From: Desulfocapsa sp.
GTDB lineage: Bacteria > Desulfobacterota > Desulfobulbia > Desulfobulbales > Desulfocapsaceae
Assembly (NCBI GenBank): GCA_029934915.1
Contig: JAOZLI010000072.1
Location: forward strand, 1-10,363
DNA length: 10,363 nt
Direction: 5' to 3'
Numbering within the stretch: position 1 is the stretch's first letter; every line of letters starts with the position of its first letter. Under the pieces are notes generated by a model. It made no database searches and was not told the DNA's origin. It was given only the letters and a program-made list of their open reading frames with translations. The position numbers were made by a program, and so were the translations under genes. Shown in pieces: positions 7,468-10,363 of this stretch.

Positions 7468-7541
7468 TTAGGCTGAAGGCTTGAAGGCTGTTAGGGGATG
7501 TGTGTTTGTTTTTTCCTGATAGTCTTTAGTCTTCAGCCTAA
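7468..7541. terminator. Long imperfect stem-loop between converging genes (probable bidirectional terminator)
   Basis: Bases 7468-7495 pair with 7515-7541 around a 19-base loop. The outer 11 base pairs (TTAGGCTGAAG with CTTCAGCCTAA) are perfect; the rest includes G-U pairs and one bulge. It starts 10 bases after the stop of the outer-membrane gene and ends 15 bases before the kinase stop. No clean T-run follows on the + strand; on the minus strand TTCTTTAAAAATTT follows the stem. CTTCAG at 7531-7536 can also pair with CTGAAG at 7547-7552, an alternative small hairpin just after the kinase gene. The outer arm is a copy of the 14-mer seen after purL. Confidence 0.7.
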
Positions 7542-7555
7542 ACAACCTGAAGGTC

Positions 7556-9661
7556 TCATTGTGGCAGTACAATTTCAAAACAGACCCCGCTTTTTCCCCC
7601 TTCCATATTTGTAACCCGGACAGTACCTCCATGATATTGGGCAATGGAACGAACAATATAAAGACCAAGCCCTAGATGTGGACTGCTCTTTTTCCCGCCA
7701 CGCAATGAAACCATGGAGTTGAATATTTGTCCCTGCATTTCCGTGGCGATAATCGGGCCCTGATTACATATTTCCAGCTTGAGGCTCTGCTTTTGTTTTT
7801 CAAGTGTGAGAATGACGGGTGTGTTGGGAAGATGAAATGAAACCGCATTGTCAATGAGCTTTTCAATCATCTGTCGAAGTCGATCAGGGTCACCGTGTAG
7901 AGTACATTCAACATCTGGCGGCTCAAACATAAATAATACCTCAGGATAACTTCCTCGCCAGCCCTGTTCCAGCCAGATTGTTATGGCTTTTCCAAGATCA
8001 AAGGTATCCGTAAAGCCCTGTTTCAAGGATTCCTGCAGGCTGGTTGCATCCCGAATTGCGGTGAGTAGTGATTCCATACGTTGCACATCGGCCAGAGCCC
8101 ACTTTATATAATCCTGTATCTTTTTGTCTGGTGCTTCCCATTCTTTTTCCAGATTTTTCAGCGAGGCAGAGATGCCTGCCAGAGGCGTTCGCATCTCGTG
8201 TTCCAGGTTGTCTGCCATGGTTTCCCGGTATTCGTTCTGTTCCTGTAACTGGTTCAGCATTGTGGCCAGTGTTCGGGTGAGATCACCAATTTCATCCCTG
8301 GCAGAGACCGAATGAATGGTTGAGACGATACGGCCATCTTTACTGATTGCATTTTTTGCCTGGTCGCGTAGGCGCCGGATACGGCTTGATATTCTAGACG
8401 CAAAGAGGAGTAAGCCCGCTCCAACAAGGATAAAGGTCAAGACTGTGAACCCGATAGATTCTTCAATCATCCTGTTTTTAAGAGCCAGAATGGAGTTGGT
8501 GGTTTGCTCCACCACCACTGCGCCCACGACCCTGTCTCCGTCGAATAGGGGAGTGATGGCAGCCATTACCTCCACGGTCACATCGGGCAGTTGATAGTGG
8601 GTGATATTGGAATGTCCCTGCAAGCCCTCTTCAATTCCTTTAATATCCAAGGTCTTGGCCTGCTTGGTCTCTGTGAAGTTTTCTGTAAATGTTTCTGTAA
8701 ATAAGCGATAGATGGGATCAAAAACACCATGCAGAAACGTCTTGTGGCTGCCTTCCTCCTGTAGTTTACCAAAACGAGCACGAACCTGTCCCTTCTGATC
8801 AAGTACACGGATACGGGAGTGTGGAAGATCCAGCTTTTCAAGGAGCTTCTCGATATGTTTAGATGGTTCAAGGAGCCAGCCCAGTTCTCCGCTATGTTCT
8901 GGATTGGCCGTACCTATCAGGGTTTCCACTCGATATGTAACGTCATTATCAACATCTGCCACGGCAAAGGAGAGACGTTTACCAATCATCGAAAGGGGCA
9001 TTCGCATCTCCACAACATAGCCCTCGTCTGTTTCTGTCCAGATTCCCTGAATCCTGCTTTCATTGCCCATGGGGATAAGTTCGTCGGGGTCAGAACTCAT
9101 CAGAAAGCCATTGACCCATCCAGGTTTATCCGTGGCGATAATGTAGCGTCTGACAAGTGAGGGTTTGTCTTGAATACCGATTTGGATATGGTCTGCTCTG
9201 GTTGGGTAAAAGGAATCTTTGGTACGGTAGATAACCCGGTCGTCACGCACCAGAAATAATCCATACAGGTATTTTCCCCGTTTTCCCACCATGTGTTTGA
9301 AACTAAGCGAGTCAGGGTTGTAGGAGTCGTGTGCGTAGAGAAGATGTTCGGCGCCAAACTGTTCACTTTGACTGAGTTCGGGTTGCCAGTCGTCTACTTT
9401 GCCATTTAAACGGATACTATTGGAAAGGCTGAAAAGATAGAGATCTCTGTTCTTATTTTCTGAATGGACGAGTTCACTGGCAAAGAGTTTTGGGCGATCC
9501 CCAAGACTTGTGGCCACTGCCTTGGCGGTAAACATCAATGCATCTTCTTGACTGGCCAACAGATTTGTCTGCAGCATGGCGATGAAGCGAAAACCGATAA
9601 GTGGAATAAGCAGCAGGAGCAGTGAAAGCAGCGTGAGTTTTAGCCGTAATGAAATACGCAT
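7556..9661 (-). CDS. pdsS: Sensor histidine kinase, PdsS-like (proteobacterial dedicated sortase system)
   Basis: This is an inner-membrane histidine kinase of 701 residues. TM1 is about 9-30. The extracytoplasmic region (about 31-398) contains a CBM9-like sandwich at about 78-255, with SIRLNGKVDDW, YLYGLFLVRDD, ADHIQIGI and GYVVEMRMPLSMIG. A smaller sensor segment follows at about 282-390. TM2 is about 403-422, followed by HAMP. The H-box is NLEHEMRTPLAG with phospho-acceptor His488. The ATPase has the N-box LIDNAV (602-607), an altered G1 box NQGP (633-636, Asn for the usual Asp) and GLGLYIV (664-670). Length, start and sensor resemble the PdsS family (TIGR03785 model, about 700 residues) as I recall it. 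It lies six bases after the regulator gene with no clear ribosome site, so translation is probably coupled. What it senses is unknown; a surface glycan or glycan-like ligand is a guess from the CBM9-like fold. Confidence 0.82.
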   Translation of the reverse strand: MRISLRLKLTLLSLLLLLIPLIGFRFIAMLQTNLLASQEDALMFTAKAVATSLGDRPKLFASELVHSENKNRDLYLFSLSNSIRLNGKVDDWQPELSQSEQFGAEHLLYAHDSYNPDSLSFKHMVGKRGKYLYGLFLVRDDRVIYRTKDSFYPTRADHIQIGIQDKPSLVRRYIIATDKPGWVNGFLMSSDPDELIPMGNESRIQGIWTETDEGYVVEMRMPLSMIGKRLSFAVADVDNDVTYRVETLIGTANPEHSGELGWLLEPSKHIEKLLEKLDLPHSRIRVLDQKGQVRARFGKLQEEGSHKTFLHGVFDPIYRLFTETFTENFTETKQAKTLDIKGIEEGLQGHSNITHYQLPDVTVEVMAAITPLFDGDRVVGAVVVEQTTNSILALKNRMIEESIGFTVLTFILVGAGLLLFASRISSRIRRLRDQAKNAISKDGRIVSTIHSVSARDEIGDLTRTLATMLNQLQEQNEYRETMADNLEHEMRTPLAGISASLKNLEKEWEAPDKKIQDYIKWALADVQRMESLLTAIRDATSLQESLKQGFTDTFDLGKAITIWLEQGWRGSYPEVLFMFEPPDVECTLHGDPDRLRQMIEKLIDNAVSFHLPNTPVILTLEKQKQSLKLEICNQGPIIATEMQGQIFNSMVSLRGGKKSSPHLGLGLYIVRSIAQYHGGTVRVTNMEGGKSGVCFEIVLPQ
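8666..8701 (-). repeat. Three 12-bp tandem repeats inside the kinase gene
   Basis: Residues 321-332 of the kinase read FTET-FTEN-FTET, encoded by three near-identical 12-bp units (on the + strand, the two left of centre share TTCTGTAAAT). The repeat keeps the frame and lies in the extracytoplasmic linker after the CBM9-like domain. Slippage there would change the linker in four-residue steps. Confidence 0.7.
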
Positions 9662-9667
9662 CAGGGT

Positions 9668-10363
9668 TTATTCTTCAAGCCATCGGTATCCCATACCATA
9701 TTCAGCGCAGATCGCATCAAATTCGCTGTCACTCTGGCGGAATTTTTCACGAATCCGTCGTACGTGAGCGGCAATAGCATTATTCGTAACCACAACATTG
9801 GCTGCCGCCATCAGCTGGTCGTGGGATTTCACATGTCCCTGGTATTTGGTAAGGGCTGTGAGAATCCAGAATTCAGTAAGGGTTAGTTTAACCGCATTTC
9901 CTTTCCAGAGTACAGTTTTGCGGTTTACTTCTATACGAAGACTACCGTGTTCAATAATGGTTTCATCTTCTTTTAACCCTGCCTTGCCATGAGCTTCCAA
10001 CATTTTGAACAGCGCGGAGATCCGTACCGGTAGAAAGTCCAGGGTGGTGGTGTCTTTAAACAGATAATCCTCGGCTCCAAGACGAATACCCGAAACACGA
10101 TCAATATCAGAATTTTTAGCAGATAAAAAAATAATAGGCAGACTGGGGGAGAGTTTTCGCAGTTCACTGCAGAGCTCAAAACCACCTTCCATTTCATCTT
10201 GGAGCATTACATCCAGAATGGCAAGATCAGGCAGCTTTTGTTGGAACGCTTTGCTGGCAGCAGGTCTTGAGTCATAGCTATTCACAAGGTATCCTTCTCG
10301 TTCGAGAGCCTGACTATAATTTTTTCGAAGGGTGTGGTCGTCTTCGACCAGGGCTATTGTATA
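9668..10363 (-). CDS. pdsR: OmpR-type response regulator, PdsR-like; N-terminal codon(s) outside window
   Basis: This is a DNA-binding response regulator paired with the kinase encoded next. The reading frame continues past the GTG at 10283-10285 to the window end and encodes TIALVEDDHTLRKNYSQAL, the first strand and acidic pocket (EDD) of the receiver. GTG is therefore not the start, and only the first one or few residues are missing. The receiver has phospho-acceptor Asp in DLAILDVML (codon 10211-10213), the Ser of FLSAKNSD and the Lys of EDYLFKD. The C-terminal winged helix spans about the last 95 residues, with LTLTEFWILTAL, a recognition-helix region AANVVVTNNAIAAHVRRIREKF and YGMGYRWLEE. 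The wording GGFELCSELR, LPIIFLSAKNSD and AANVVV closely matches my memory of the PdsR family (TIGR03787). The spacing shows an RR-HK operon. Its promoter is off the right edge. Known relatives sit beside a variant sortase and its target. Confidence 0.88.
   Translation of the reverse strand, partial: YTIALVEDDHTLRKNYSQALEREGYLVNSYDSRPAASKAFQQKLPDLAILDVMLQDEMEGGFELCSELRKLSPSLPIIFLSAKNSDIDRVSGIRLGAEDYLFKDTTTLDFLPVRISALFKMLEAHGKAGLKEDETIIEHGSLRIEVNRKTVLWKGNAVKLTLTEFWILTALTKYQGHVKSHDQLMAAANVVVTNNAIAAHVRRIREKFRQSDSEFDAICAEYGMGYRWLEE

Noticed and set aside
8316..9160. Open frames on the + strand opposite the histidine kinase
   Set aside because: They are complementary-strand shadows of a confidently identified gene.
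10283..10285. GTG as the response regulator start
   Set aside because: The frame continues upstream and encodes the receiver's first strand and the EDD acidic pocket.

Overview
The window looks like chromosomal DNA of a Gram-negative anaerobe, most likely a marine or sediment Desulfobacterota (Desulfobulbales or Desulfuromonadales type). This placement is an inference. It rests on periplasmic monohaem cytochromes beside a DUF3373-like outer-membrane protein, a two-component pair resembling the 'proteobacterial dedicated sortase' regulators, and short AGGCTGAAG-type repeats at gene ends. There are eight protein-coding genes, two of them cut by the window edges. I see no tRNA, rRNA, CRISPR array or insertion sequence, and no gene-free stretch over 300 bases.

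Layout. Bases 1-1940 (+) hold the C-terminal half of a large single-chain purL (FGAM synthase). Bases 2030-2938 (+) encode a ZnT9-like cation diffusion facilitator. Bases 3023-5002 (-) encode a methyl-accepting chemotaxis protein with a long periplasmic sensor. Its start lies in a 200-bp divergent control region that carries a very good sigma-70 promoter for it. On the other side of that region, bases 5203-7458 (+) form a tight three-gene operon: two paralogous monohaem c-type cytochromes and a 514-residue outer-membrane beta-barrel protein with an N-terminal coiled coil. Converging on this operon is a two-component system on the minus strand, made up of a response regulator (9668 to the window end, missing only its first codon or codons) and a 701-residue histidine kinase (7556-9661). 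Both closely resemble PdsR and PdsS of the proteobacterial dedicated sortase system.

How the genes may work together. The cytochrome pair and the outer-membrane protein are co-directional, have strong Shine-Dalgarno sites and are all exported. They could form a small periplasm-to-outer-membrane electron-transfer module. The mature part of the second cytochrome contains no methionine, and three histidines besides the haem-binding one are conserved in both copies, so bis-histidine haem ligation is likely. The PdsSR-like pair implies that a sortase and its LPXTG-type target may lie just beyond the right edge. The long stem-loop between the converging operon and kinase probably ends transcription, and parts of its sequence recur at the other gene ends in the window.
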